Shown here: one piece after another, positions 1 to 15,492 of the stretch
Layout of the letters: each line of letters begins with the position of its first letter
Position numbering within the stretch: the first letter of the stretch is position 1
Assembly: GCF_051401765.1 (NCBI RefSeq)
Contig: NW_027480546.1
Coordinates: 806,001-870,000, forward strand
Source: Calliopsis andreniformis
Lineage: Eukaryota; Arthropoda; Insecta; Hymenoptera; Andrenidae
Direction of reading: 5' to 3'
DNA length: 64,000 bases
Program-made: the position numbers and the translations under genes
Notes under the pieces: generated by a model
The model's database searches: none
Told to the model about the DNA's origin: nothing
Seen by the model: the letters and a program-made list of their open reading frames with translations, nothing else

Positions 1-170
1 TAATAACAATAATGAACTTGGAAATAATCGTAATTATCATTATAATAGTCATAATAGCCATAAAAATCACAATAGCCATAATAATCTGAAAGGTGATCAT
101 AATAATCATACTAACAACCATAATGATCATAGTAATCATCATAATAAACAGAATAGTCATGGAAATAATC

Positions 171-190
171 TTAATAATCATTATTATTAA
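171..190. repeat. Recurring satellite dyad TTAATAAT-n4-ATTATTAA
   Basis: An 8-base inverted repeat with a CATT spacer. It recurs in many units, for example at 1227-1246, always followed by CGTAATAACC. Other units keep the right arm but alter the left (AGTAACCG, ATAATAGT or ATAAACAT). It is the most symmetrical word noticed in the satellite and could extrude or bind a dimer, but this is untested. Confidence 0.6.
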
Positions 191-1759
191 CGTAATAACC
201 ATAATCATCGGAATAACCATAATGATCTTAATGATGACCATAATATTCATCACAATTATACTAAGACATATAATAATCACAGTAATCATAATAATAAACA
301 TAATAAGCTTTGAAATAATCATAATAACCTTTATACTAGCCATAATAACCATAATAATCATAATAACTAGAATAATCATAATAGTCATAATAATCGCAAT
401 AACCATAATGATCTTAATGATGATCATGATATTCATCATAATTATACCAAGATCCATAATAATCATAGTAACCATAATAATAAACATAATAAGCTTTGAA
501 ATAATCATAATTACCGTTATACTAGCCATAGTAACCATAATAATCACAATAACCATAATAATCATAATAATTATAGTAATAACCGTAATAAGCTCGGAAA
601 TAATCATAATAAGCGTTATACTAGCCATAATAATCATAATAACTATAATAATCATAATAGTCATAATAATAACCATAATAAACTTGGAAATAGTCATATT
701 TATCATTATAATAGCAATAATAACCATAAAGATCATAATAACCATAATAATCTCAATGTTGATCATAATCATCATACTGACAGCCATAATAATCATAGTG
801 ATCATCATAATAACTACAATAATCATAATAATCGTAATTGTAATGTTAATAAGCATAGCAATAATCACAATAATCATAGTAACCATAATAATCTTAATGA
901 TGATCATAATATCCATGATAATTATACCAAGATCCGTAATAATCATAATAATCATAATAATAACCAGAATGGGTTCGGAAATAATCATAATATACATTAT
1001 ACTAGCCATAACAACCATAATAGTCATAATAGCCATAATAATCATAATAGTCGTAATAATAACAATAATGAACTTGGAAATAATCGTAATAATTATTATA
1101 ATAGTCATAATAGCCATAAAAATCACAATAGCCATAATAATCAGAATGGTGATCATAATAATCATACTAGCAACCATAATGATCATGGTAAACATCATAA
1201 TAAACAGAATAGTCATGGAAATAATCTTAATAATCATTATTATTAACGTAATAACCATAATCATCGTAATAACCATAATGATCTCAATGATGACCATAAT
1301 ATTCATCCTAATTATACTAAGACAAATAATAATCAGAGTAATCATAATAATAAACATAATAAGCTTTGAAATAATCATAATAACCTTTATATTAGCCATA
1401 ATAACCATAATAATCATAATAACTAGAATAATCATAATAGTCATAATAATCGCAATAACCATAATGATCTTAATGATGATCATGATATTCATCATAATTA
1501 TACCAAGTTCCATAATAAGCATAGTAACCATAATAATAAACGTAATAAGCTTTGAAATAATCATAATAACCGTTATACTAGCCATAGTAACCATAATAAT
1601 CATAATAACCGTAATAACCATAATAATTATAGTAATAACCATAATAAGCTTGGAAATAATCATAATAAGCATTATACTAGCCATAATAGTCATAATAACT
1701 GTAATAATCATACTAGTCATAATAATACCCATAATAAACATGGAAATAATTATATTTAT

Positions 1760-1770
1760 CATTATATAGC
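1760..1770 (+). other. Diagnostic 1-bp deletion variant CATTATATAGC of the left domain
   Basis: The usual satellite reads CATTATAATAGC at this place; here one A is missing. The same lesion recurs starting at 6381, 8606, 11107, 12552, 13997, 15442 and 17943, and I did not see it beyond 18 kb. It explains why units here are 1,055, 1,445 and 2,501 bp long rather than 1,056, 1,446 and 2,502. It is a useful marker of common descent for this family of units. Confidence 0.85.
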
Positions 1771-1810
1771 TATAATAATCATAAAAAACATAATAGCCAT
1801 AGTAATCTGA

Positions 1811-4800
1811 ATGTTGATCCTAATAATCATACTAACAACCATAATAATCATAGTGATCATCCTAATAACTACAATAATCATAATAATCGTAATTGTAATG
1901 TTAATAAGCATAGCAATAATCACAATAATCATAGTAACCATAATAATCTTAATGATGATCATAATATCCATGATAATTATACCAAGATCCGTAATAATCA
2001 TAATAATTATAATAATAACCATAATGGGTTCGGAAATAATCATAATATACATTATACTAGCCATAACGACCATAATAGTCATAATAGCCATAATAATCAT
2101 AATAGTCGTAATAATAACAATAATGAACTTGGAAATAATCGTAATTATCATTATAATAGTCATAATAGCCATAAAAATCACAATAGCCATAATAATCTGA
2201 AAGGTGATCATAATAATCATACTAACAACCATAATGATCGTAGTGATCATCATAATAACTACAATAATCATAATAATCGTAATTGTAATGTTAATAAGCT
2301 TAGCAATAATTACAATAGCCATAGTAACCGTAATAATCTTAATGATGATCATAATATTCATGATAATTATATCAAGATCCGTAATAATCATAATAATCAT
2401 AATAATAACCATAGTGTGTTCGGAAATAATCATAATATACATTATACTAGCCATATCAACCATAATAGTCATAATAGCCCTAATAATCATAATAGTCGTA
2501 ATAATAACAATAATGAACTTGGAAATAATCGTAATTATCATTATAATAGTCATAATAGCCATAAAAATCACAATGGCCATAATAATCAGAATGGTGATCA
2601 TAATAATCATACGAGCAACCATAATGATCATAGTAATCATCATAATAAACAGAATAGTCATGGAAATAATCTTAATAACCATTATTATTAACGTAATAAC
2701 CATAATCATCGTAATAACCGTAATGATCTTAATGATGACCATAATATTCATCATAATTATACCTAGACATATAATAATCAGAATAATCATAATAATAAAC
2801 ATAATAAGCTTTGAAATACTCATAATAACCTTCATACTAGCCATAATAACCATAATAATCATAATAACTAGAGTAATCATAATAGTCATAATAATCGCAA
2901 TAACCATAATGATCTTAATGATGATCATTATATTCATCATAATTATACCAAGATCCATAATAATCATAATAACCATAATAATAAACATAATAAGCTTTGA
3001 AATAATCATAATAACCGCTATACTAGCCATAGAAGCCATAATAATCATAATAAACATAATCATCATAATAATTATATTAATAACCATAATAAGCTTGGAA
3101 ATAATCATCATAAGTATTATACTAGCCATAATAATCATAATAATCATAATAACTATAATAATCATAATAGTCATAATAATAACCATAATAAACTTGGAAA
3201 TAACCGTATTTATCATTATCATAGCTATAATAACCATAAAAATCATAATAGCCATAATAATCTGAATGTTGATCCTAATAATCATACTAACAACCATAAT
3301 AATCATAGTGATCATCATAATAACTACAATAATCATAATAATCGTAATTGAAATGTTAATAAGCATAGCAATAATCACAATAATCATAGTAACCATAATA
3401 ATCTTAATGATGATCATAATATCCATGATAATTATACCAAGATCCGTAATAATCATCATAATCATAATAATAACCATAATGGGTTCGGAAATAATCATAA
3501 TATACATTATACTAGCCATAACAACCATAATAGTCATAATAGCCATAATAATCATAATAGTCGTAATAATAACAATAATGAACTAGGAAATAACCGTAAT
3601 AATCATTATAATAGTCATAATAGCCATAAAAATCACAATAGCCATAATAATCAGAATGGTGATCATAATAATCATACTAACAACCATGATGATCATAGTA
3701 ATCATCATAATAAACAGAATAGTCATGGAAATAATCTTTATAACCGTTATTATTAACGTAATAACCATAATCACCTTAATAACCATAATGATCTCAATGA
3801 TAACCATAATTTTCATCATAATTATACTAAGACAAATAATAATCAGAGTAATCATAATAATAAACATAATAAGCTTTGAAATAATCATAATAACCTTTAT
3901 ACTAGCCATAATAACCATAATAATCATAATAACTAGAATAATCATAATAGTCATAATAATCGCAATAACCATAATGATCTTAATGATGATCATGATATTC
4001 ATCATAATTAAACCAAGATCCATAATAAGCATAGTAACCATAATAATATACATAATAAGCTTTGAAATAATCATAATAACCGTTATACTAGCCATAGTAC
4101 CATAATAATCATAATAACCATAATAATCTTAATAATTATAGTATTCACCATAATAAGCTTGGAAATAACCATAATAAGCATTATACTAGCCATAATAGTC
4201 ATAATAACTATAATAATCATAGTAGTCATAATAATAACCATAATAAACTTGGAAATAGTCATATTTGACATTATAATAGCAATAATAGCCATAAAAATCA
4301 TAATAGCCATAATAATCTGAATGTTGATCCTAATAATCATACTAACAACCATGATAATCATAGTGATTATCATAATAACTACAATAATCATAATAATCGT
4401 AATTGTAATGTTAATAAGCATAGCAATAATCACAATATTCATAGTAACCATAATAATCTTAATGATGATCATAATATCCATGATAATTATACCAAGATCC
4501 GTAATAATCATAATAATCATAATAATAACCATAATGGGTCCGGAAATAACCATAATATACTTTATACTAGCCATAACAACCATAATAGTCATAATAGCCA
4601 TAATAATCATAATAGTCGTAATAATAACAATAATGAACTAGGAAATAATCGTAATAATCATTATAATAGTCATAATAGCCATAAAAATCACAATAGCCAT
4701 AATAATCAGAATGGTGATCATAATAATCATACTAACAACCATGATGATCATAGTAATCATCATAATAAACTGAATAGTCATGGAAATAATCTTTATAACC

Positions 4801-7800
4801 GTTATTATTAACGTAATAACCATAATCACCTTAATAACCATAATGATCTCAATGATGACCATAATATTCATCATAATTATACTAAGACAAATAATAATCA
4901 GAGTAATCATAATAATAAACATAATAAGCTTTGAAATAATCATAATAACCTTTATACTAGACATAATAACAATAATAATCATAATAACTAGAATAATCAT
5001 AATAGTCATAATAATCGCAATAACCATAATGATCTTAATGATGATCATGATATTCATCATAATTAAACCAAGATCCATAATAAGCATAGTAACCATAATA
5101 ATATACATAATAAGCTTTGAAATAATCATAATAACCGTTATACTAGCCATAGTAACCATAATAATCATAATAACCATAATAATCTTAATAATTATAGTAT
5201 TAACCATAATAAGCTTGGAAATAACCATAATAAGCATTATACTAGCCATAATAATCATAATAACTATAATAATCATAGTAGTCATAATAATAACCATAAT
5301 AAACTTGGAAATAGTCATATTTAACATTATAATAGCAATAATAGCCATAAAAATCATAATAGCCATAATAATCTGAATGTTGATCCTAATAATCATACTA
5401 ACAACCGTAATAATCATAGTGATCATCATAATAATTACAATAATCATAATAATCGTAATTGTAATGTTAATGAGCATAGCAATAATCACAATAATCATAG
5501 TAACCATAATAATCTTAATGATGATCATAATATCCATGATAATTATACCAAGATCCGTAATAATCATAATAATCATAATAATAACCCTAATGTGTTCGGA
5601 GATAATCATAATATACATTATACTTGCCATAACAACCATAATAGTCATAATAGCCATAATAATCATAATAGTCGTAATAATAACAATAATAAACTTGGAA
5701 ATAATGGTAATAATCATTATAATAGTCATAATAGCCATAAAAATCACAATGGCCATAATAATCAGAATGGTGATAATAATAATCATACTAGCAACCATAA
5801 TGATCATAGTAATCATCATAATAAACAGAATAGTCATGGAAATAATCTTAATAATGGTTATTATTAACGTAATAACCATAATCACCTTAATAACCATAAT
5901 GATCTCAATGATGACAATAATATTCATCATAATTATACTAAGACAAATAATAATCAGAGTAATCATAATAATAAACAAAATAAGCTTTGAAATAATCATA
6001 ATAACCTTTATACTAGCCATAGTAACCATAATAATCATAATAACTAGAATAATCATAATAGTCATAATAATCGCAATAACCATAATGATCTTAATGATGA
6101 TCATGATATTCATCATAATTATACCAAGACCCGTAATAAGCATAGTAACCATAATAATAAACATAATAAGCTTTGAAATAATCATAATAACCGTTATACT
6201 AGCCATAGTAACCATAATAATCATAATAACCGTAATAACCATAATAATTATAGTAATAACCATAATAAGCTTGGAAATAATCATAATAAGCATTATACTA
6301 GCCATAATAGTCATAATAACTATAATAATCATACTAGTCATAATAAAACCCATAATAAACTTGGAAATAATTATATTTATCATTATATAGCTATAATAAT
6401 CATAAAAATCATAATAGCCATAATAATCTGAATGTTGATCCTAATAATCATACTAGCAACCATAATAATCATAGTGATCATCCTAATAACTACAATAATC
6501 ATAATAATCGTAATTGTAATGTTAATAAGCATAGCAATAATCACAATAATCATAGTAACCATAATAATCTTAATGATGATCATAATATCCATGATAATTA
6601 TACCAAGATCCGTAATAATCATAATAATTATAATAATAACCATAATGGGTTCGGAAATAATCATAATATGCATTATACTAGCCATAACGACCATAATAGT
6701 CATAATAGCCATAATAATCATAATAGTCGTAATAATAGCGATAATGAACTTGCAAATAATCGTAATAATCATTATAATAGTCATAATAGCCATAAAAATC
6801 ACAATAGCCATAATAATCAGAATGGTGATCATAACAATCATACTAACAACCATAATGATCGTAGTGATCATCATAATAACTACAATAATCAAAATAATCG
6901 TAATTGTAATGTTAATAAGCTTAGCAATAATCACAATAACCATAGTAACCGTAATAATCTTAATGATGATCATAATATTCATGATAATTATATCAAGATC
7001 CGTAATAATCATAATAATCATAATAATAAACATAATGGCTTCGGAAATAATCATAATATACATTATACTAGCCATATCAACCATAATAGTCATAATAGCC
7101 CTAATAATCATAATAGTCGTAATAATAACAATAATGAACTTGGAAATAATCGTAATTATCATTATAATAGTCATAATAGCCATAAAAATCACAATAGCCA
7201 TAATAATCTGAAAGGTGATCATAATAATCATACTAACAACCATAATGATCATAGTAATCATCATAATAAACAGAATAGTCATGGAAATAATCTTAATAAT
7301 CATTATTATTAACGTAATAACCATAATCATCGTAATAACCATAATGATCTTAATGATGACTATAATATTCATCAAAATTATACTAAGACATATAATAATC
7401 ACAGTAATCATAATAATAAACATAATAAGCTTTGAAATAATCATAATAACCTTTATACTAGCCATAATAACCATAATAATCATAATAACTAGAATAATCA
7501 TACTAGTCATAATAATACCCATAAGAAACTTGGAAATAATCATATTTATCATTATAATAGCAATAATAACCATAAAGACCATAATAGCCATAATAATCAG
7601 AATGTTGATCCTAATAATCATACTAACAACCATAATAATCATAGTGATCATCATAATAACTACAATAATCATAATAATCGTAATTGAAATGTTAATAAGC
7701 GTAGCAATAATCACAATAATCATAGTAACCATAATAATCTTAATGATGATCAAAATATCCATGATAATTATACCAAGATCCGTAATAACCATAATAATCA

Positions 7801-8656
7801 TAATAATAACCATAATGGGTCCGGAAATAACCATAATATACTTTATACTAGCCAGAACAACCATAATAGCCATTATAGCCATAATAATCATAATAGTCGT
7901 AATAATAACAATAATGAACTAGGAAATAATCGTAATAATCATAATAATAGTCATGATAGCCATATAAATCACAATAGCCATAATAATCAGAATGGTGATC
8001 ATAATAATCATACTAACAACCATAATGATCATAGTAATCATCATAATAAACAGAATAGTCATGGAAATAATCTTAATAATCATTATTATTAACGTAATAA
8101 CCATAATCATCGTAATAACCATAATGATCTCAATGATGACCATAATATTCATCCTAATTATACTAAGACAAATAATAATCAGAGTAATCATAATAATAAA
8201 CATAATAAGCTTTGAAATAATCATAATAACCTTTATATTAGCCATAATAACCATAATAATCATAATAACTAAAATAATCATAATAGTCATAATAATCGCA
8301 ATAACCATAATGATCTTAATGATGATCATGATATTCATCATAATTATACCAAGTTCCATAATAAGCATAGTAACCATAATAATAAACATAATAAGCTTTG
8401 AAATAATCATAATAACCGTTACACTAGCCATAGTAACCATAATAATCATAATAACCGTAATAACCATAATAATTATAGTAATAACCATAATAAGCTTGGA
8501 AATAATCATAATAAGCATTATACTAGCCATAATAGTCATAATAACTGTAATAATCATACTAGTCATAATAATACCCATAATAAACTTGGAAATAATTATA
8601 TTTATCATTATATAGCTATAATAATCATAAAAATCATAATAGCCATAGTAATCTGA
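1811..8656 (+). repeat. Mixed block of about 1,055-bp satellite units
   Basis: Landmark intervals are 1,455, 1,055, 1,056, 1,055, 1,170 (exactly three times 390) and 1,055 bp. One 1,055-bp interval (3266-4320) owes its missing base to a private single-base deletion near 4098 (AGTACC where other units read AGTAACC). The intervals ending at 6431 and 8656 carry the common CATTATATAGC deletion. The block therefore mixes units of different history, unlike the clean higher-order repeats that follow it. Confidence 0.8.
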
Positions 8657-11157
8657 ATGTTGATCCTAATAATCATACTAACAACCATAATAATCATAGT
8701 GATCATCCTAATAACTACAATAATCATAATAATCGTAATTGTAATGTTAATAAGCATAGCAATAATCACAATAATCATAGTAACCATAATAATCTTAATG
8801 ATGATCATAATATCCATGATAATTATACCAAGATCTGTAATAATCATAATAATTATAATAATAACCATAATGGGTTCGGAAATAATCATAATATACATTA
8901 TACTAGCCATAACGACCATAATAGTCATAATAGCCATAATAATCATAATAGTCGTAATAATAACAATAATGAACTTGGAAATAATCGTAATTATCATTAT
9001 AATAGTCATAATAGCCATAAAAATCACAATAGCCATAATAATCTGAAAGGTGATCATAATAATCATACTAACAACCATAATGATCGTAGTGATCATCATA
9101 ATAACTACAATAATCATAATAATCGTAATTGTAATGTTAATAAGCTTAGCAATAATTACAATAGCCATAGTAACCGTAATAATCTTAATGATGATCATAA
9201 TATTCATGATAATTATATCAAGATCCGTAATAATCATAATAATCATAATAATAACCATAGTGTGTTCGGAAATAATCATAATATACATTATACTAGCCAT
9301 ATCAACCATAATAGTCATAATAGCCCTAATAATCATAATAGTCGTAATAATAACAATAATGAACTTGGAAATAATCGTAATTATCATTATAATAGTCATA
9401 ATAGCCATAAAAATCACAATAGCCATAATAATCTGAAAGGTGATCATAATAATCATACTAACAACCATAATGATCATAGTAATCATCATAATAAACAGAA
9501 TAGTCATGGAAATAATCTTAATAATCATTATTATTAACGTAATAACCATAATCATCGGAATAACCATAATGATCTTAATGATGACCATAATATTCATCAC
9601 AATTATACTAAGACATATAATAATCACAGTAATCATAATAATAAACATAATAAGCTTTGAAATAATCATAATAACCTTTATACTAGCCATAATAACCATA
9701 ATAATCATAATAACTAGAATAATCATAATAGTCATAATAATCGCAATAACCATAATGATCTTAATGATGATCATGATATTCATCATAATTATACCAAGAT
9801 CCATAATAATCATAGTAACCATAATAATAAACATAATAAGCTTTGAAATAATCATAATTACCGTTATACTAGCCATAGTAACCATAATAATCACAATAAC
9901 CATAATAATCATAATAATTATAGTAATAACCGTAATAAGCTCGGAAATAATCATAATAAGCGTTATACTAGCCATAATAATCATAATAACTATAATAATC
10001 ATAATAGTCATAATAATAACCATAATAAACTTGGAAATAGTCATATTTATCATTATAATAGCAATAATAACCATAAAGATCATAATAACCATAATAATCT
10101 CAATGTTGATCATAATCATCATACTGACAGCCATAATAATCATAGTGATCATCATAATAACTACAATAATCATAATAATCGTAATTGTAATGTTAATAAG
10201 CATAGCAATAATCACAATAATCATAGTAACCATAATAATCTTAATGATGATCATAATATCCATGATAATTATACCAAGATCCGTAATAATCATAATAATC
10301 ATAATAATAACCATAATGGGTTCGGAAATAATCATAATATACATTATACTAGCCATAACAACCATAATAGTCATAATAGCCATAATAATCATAATAGTCG
10401 TAATAATAACAATAATGAACTTGGAAATAATCGTAATAATTATTATAATAGTCATAATAGCCATAAAAATCACAATAGCCATAATAATCAGAATGGTGAT
10501 CATAATAATCATACTAGCAACCATAATGATCATGGTAAACATCATAATAAACAGAATAGTCATGGAAATAATCTTAATAATCATTATTATTAACGTAATA
10601 ACCATAATCATCGTAATAACCATAATGATCTCAATGATGACCATAATATTCATCCTAATTATACTAAGACAAATAATAATCAGAGTAATCATAATAATAA
10701 ACATAATAAGCTTTGAAATAATCATAATAACCTTTATATTAGCCATAATAACCATAATAATCATAATAACTAGAATAATCATAATAGTCATAATAATCGC
10801 AATAACCATAATGATCTTAATGATGATCATGATATTCATCATAATTATACCAAGTTCCATAATAAGCATAGTAACCATAATAATAAACATAATAAGCTTT
10901 GAAATAATCATAATAACCGTTATACCAGCCATAGTAACCATAATAATCATAATAACCGTAATAACCATAATAATTATAGTAATAACCATAATAAGCTTGG
11001 AAATAATCATAATAAGCATTATACTAGCCATAATAGTCATAATAACTGTAATAATCATACTAGTCATAATAATACCCATAATAAACATGGAAATAATTAT
11101 ATTTATCATTATATAGCTATAATAATCATAAAAAACATAATAGCCATAGTAATCTGA
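8657..11157 (+). repeat. 2,501-bp higher-order unit, copy 1
   Basis: Composed of intervals of 1,446 bp (8657 to 10103) and 1,055 bp (10103 to 11158), the second beginning with the CTCAATGTTGATC landmark form. Nearly the same sequence reappears at 15493-17993, offset 6,836 bp, with scattered substitutions (for example ATGGGTTCGG is preceded by AACCATA here and AACCAGA in the later copy). The total fits 390+390+666+390+666 minus one base. Confidence 0.85.
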
Positions 11158-12602
11158 ATGTTGATCCTAATAATCATACTAACAACCATAATAATCATAG
11201 TGATCATCCTAATAACTACAATAATCATAATAATCGTAATTGTAATGTTAATAAGCATAGCAATAATCACAATAATCATAGTAACCATAATAATCTTAAT
11301 GATGATCATAATATCCATGATAATTATACCAAGATCCGTAATAATCATAATAATTATAATAATAACCATAATGGGTTCGGAAATAATCATAATATACATT
11401 ATACTAGCCATAACGACCATAATAGTCATAATAGCCATAATAATCATAATAGTCGTAATAATAACAATAATGAACTTGGAAATAATCGTAATTATCATTA
11501 TAATAGTCATAATAGCCATAAAAATCACAATAGCCATAATAATCTGAAAGGTGATCATAATAATCATACTAACAACCATAATGATCGTAGTGATCATCAT
11601 AATAACTACAATAATCATAATAATCGTAATTGTAATGTTAATAAGCTTAGCAATAATTACAATAGCCATAGTAACCGTAATAATCTTAATGATGATCATA
11701 ATATTCATGATAATTATATCAAGATCCGTAATAATCATAATAATCATAATAATAACCATAGTGTGTTCGGAAATAATCATAATATACATTATACTAGCCA
11801 TATCAACCATAATAGTCATAATAGCCCTAATAATCATAATAGTCGTAATAATAACAATAATGAACTTGGAAATAATCGTAATTATCATTATAATAGTCAT
11901 AATAGCCATAAAAATCACAATAGCCATAATAATCTGAAAGGTGATCATAATAATCATACTAACAACCATAATGATCATAGTAATCATCATAATAAACAGA
12001 ATAGTCATGGAAATAATCTTAATAATCATTATTATTAACGTAATAACCATAATCATCGGAATAACCATAATGATCTTAATGATGACTATAATATTCATCC
12101 TAATTATACTAAGACAAATAATAATCAGAGTAATCATAATAATAAACATAATAAGCTTTGAAATAATCATAATAACCTTTATATTAGCCATAATAACCAT
12201 AATAATCATAATAACTAGAATAATCATAATAGTCATAATAATCGCAATAACCATAATGATCTTAATGATGATCATGATATTCATCATAATTATACCAAGT
12301 TCCATAATAAGCATAGTAACCATAATAATAAACATAATAAGCTTTGAAATAATCATAATAACCGTTACACTAGCCATAGTAACCATAATAATCATAATAA
12401 CCGTAATAACCATAATAATTATAGTAATAACCATAATAAGCTTGGAAATAATCATAATAAGCATTATACTAGCCATAATAGTCATAATAACTGTAATAAT
12501 CATACTAGTCATAATAATACCCATAATAAACTTGGAAATAATTATATTTATCATTATATAGCTATAATAATCATAAAAATCATAATAGCCATAGTAATCT
12601 GA
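11158..12602 (+). repeat. 1,445-bp higher-order unit, type A, copy 1
   Basis: Starts at the landmark and ends after the CATTATATAGC variant at 12552. Type A is recognised by AAGATCCGT in its first module and by GACTATAATATTCATCC near 12083. The same combination recurs at 14048-15492, 2,890 bp away, with no difference noticed by eye in the stretches compared. Confidence 0.85.
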
Positions 12603-14047
12603 ATGTTGATCCTAATAATCATACTAACAACCATAATAATCATAGTGATCATCCTAATAACTACAATAATCATAATAATCGTAATTGTAATGTTAATAAG
12701 CATAGCAATAATCACAATAATCATAGTAACCATAATAATCTTAATGATGATCATAATATCCATGATAATTATACCAAGATCTGTAATAATCATAATAATT
12801 ATAATAATAACCATAATGGGTTCGGAAATAATCATAATATACATTATACTAGCCATAACGACCATAATAGTCATAATAGCCATAATAATCATAATAGTCG
12901 TAATAATAACAATAATGAACTTGGAAATAATCGTAATTATCATTATAATAGTCATAATAGCCATAAAAATCACAATAGCCATAATAATCTGAAAGGTGAT
13001 CATAATAATCATACTAACAACCATAATGATCGTAGTGATCATCATAATAACTACAATAATCATAATAATCGTAATTGTAATGTTAATAAGCTTAGCAATA
13101 ATTACAATAGCCATAGTAACCGTAATAATCTTAATAATGATCATAATATTCATGATAATTATATCAAGATCCGTAATAATCATAATAATCATAATAATAA
13201 CCATAGTGTGTTCGGAAATAATCATAATATACATTATACTAGCCATATCAACCATAATAGTCATAATAGCCCTAATAATCATTATAGTCGTAATAATAAC
13301 AATAATGAACTTGGAAATAATCGTAATTATCATTATAATAGTCATAATAGCCATAAAAATCACAATAGCCATAATAATCTGAAAGGTGATCATAATAATC
13401 ATACTAACAACCATAATGATCATAGTAATCATCATAATAAACAGAATAGTCATGGAAATAATCTTAATAATCATTATTATTAACGTAATAACCATAATCA
13501 TCGGAATAACCATAATGATCTTAATGATGACCATAATATTCATCACAATTATACTAAGACATATAATAATCACAGTAATCATAATAATAAACATAATAAG
13601 CTTTGAAATAATCATAATAACCTTTATACTAGCCATAATAACCATAATAATCATAATAACTAGAATAATCATAATAGTCATAATAATCGCAATAACCATA
13701 ATGATCTTAATGATGATCATGATATTCATCATAATTATACCAAGTTCCATAATAAGCATAGTAACCATAATAATAAACATAATAAGCTTTGAAATAATCA
13801 TAATAACCGTTATACTAGCCATAGTAACCATAATAATCATAATAACCGTAATAACCATAATAATTATAGTAATAACCATAATAAGCTTGGAAATAATCAT
13901 AATAAGCATTATACTAGCCATAATAGTCATAATAACTGTAATAATCATACTAGTCATAATAATACCCATAATAAACATGGAAATAATTATATTTATCATT
14001 ATATAGCTATAATAATCATAAAAAACATAATAGCCATAGTAATCTGA
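12603..14047 (+). repeat. 1,445-bp higher-order unit, type B
   Basis: Type B differs from A by AAGATCTGT in the first module, CTTAATAATGATC near 13131, ATTATAGTCG near 13281 and CATCACAATTATAC near 13542. Its first approximately 1.1 kb is repeated at 15493 onwards with the same private variants. That makes A-B a dimer repeating at 2,890 bp. Ends after the CATTATATAGC variant at 13997. Confidence 0.85.
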
Positions 14048-15492
14048 ATGTTGATCCTAATAATCATACTAACAACCATAATAATCATAGTGATCATCCT
14101 AATAACTACAATAATCATAATAATCGTAATTGTAATGTTAATAAGCATAGCAATAATCACAATAATCATAGTAACCATAATAATCTTAATGATGATCATA
14201 ATATCCATGATAATTATACCAAGATCCGTAATAATCATAATAATTATAATAATAACCATAATGGGTTCGGAAATAATCATAATATACATTATACTAGCCA
14301 TAACGACCATAATAGTCATAATAGCCATAATAATCATAATAGTCGTAATAATAACAATAATGAACTTGGAAATAATCGTAATTATCATTATAATAGTCAT
14401 AATAGCCATAAAAATCACAATAGCCATAATAATCTGAAAGGTGATCATAATAATCATACTAACAACCATAATGATCGTAGTGATCATCATAATAACTACA
14501 ATAATCATAATAATCGTAATTGTAATGTTAATAAGCTTAGCAATAATTACAATAGCCATAGTAACCGTAATAATCTTAATGATGATCATAATATTCATGA
14601 TAATTATATCAAGATCCGTAATAATCATAATAATCATAATAATAACCATAGTGTGTTCGGAAATAATCATAATATACATTATACTAGCCATATCAACCAT
14701 AATAGTCATAATAGCCCTAATAATCATAATAGTCGTAATAATAACAATAATGAACTTGGAAATAATCGTAATTATCATTATAATAGTCATAATAGCCATA
14801 AAAATCACAATAGCCATAATAATCTGAAAGGTGATCATAATAATCATACTAACAACCATAATGATCATAGTAATCATCATAATAAACAGAATAGTCATGG
14901 AAATAATCTTAATAATCATTATTATTAACGTAATAACCATAATCATCGGAATAACCATAATGATCTTAATGATGACTATAATATTCATCCTAATTATACT
15001 AAGACAAATAATAATCAGAGTAATCATAATAATAAACATAATAAGCTTTGAAATAATCATAATAACCTTTATATTAGCCATAATAACCATAATAATCATA
15101 ATAACTAGAATAATCATAATAGTCATAATAATCGCAATAACCATAATGATCTTAATGATGATCATGATATTCATCATAATTATACCAAGTTCCATAATAA
15201 GCATAGTAACCATAATAATAAACATAATAAGCTTTGAAATAATCATAATAACCGTTACACTAGCCATAGTAACCATAATAATCATAATAACCGTAATAAC
15301 CATAATAATTATAGTAATAACCATAATAAGCTTGGAAATAATCATAATAAGCATTATACTAGCCATAATAGTCATAATAACTGTAATAATCATACTAGTC
15401 ATAATAATACCCATAATAAACTTGGAAATAATTATATTTATCATTATATAGCTATAATAATCATAAAAATCATAATAGCCATAGTAATCTGA
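14048..15492 (+). repeat. 1,445-bp higher-order unit, type A, copy 2
   Basis: Same type A markers as 11158-12602, including GACTATAATATTCATCC near 14973. Together with the following type-B-like start it forms the second round of the 2,890-bp dimer. Ends after the CATTATATAGC variant at 15442. Confidence 0.85.

Larger units (their letters stand above)
1..1810 (+). repeat. Partial 2,501-bp higher-order unit (5' truncated by window edge)
   Basis: This is the 3' part of the same unit type seen complete at 8657-11157 and 15493-17993; by offset its start would lie about 690 bp before the window. It shares private variants with the 15493-17993 copy that the 8657 copy lacks: AACCAGAATGGG near 967 (also near 17147) and AAACGTAATAAGC near 1548 (also near 17722). 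The unit ends with the shared 1-bp deletion variant CATTATATAGC at 1760. The landmark ATGTTGATC is at 756, 1,055 bp before the next at 1811. Confidence 0.85.

Noticed and set aside
2416..2691. Asn/His-rich 91-codon stretches starting MFGNNHN, repeated in many units
   Set aside because: A second frame of the same satellite (AAT, CAT, AAC codons). Resemblance to Asn-rich proteins is compositional.
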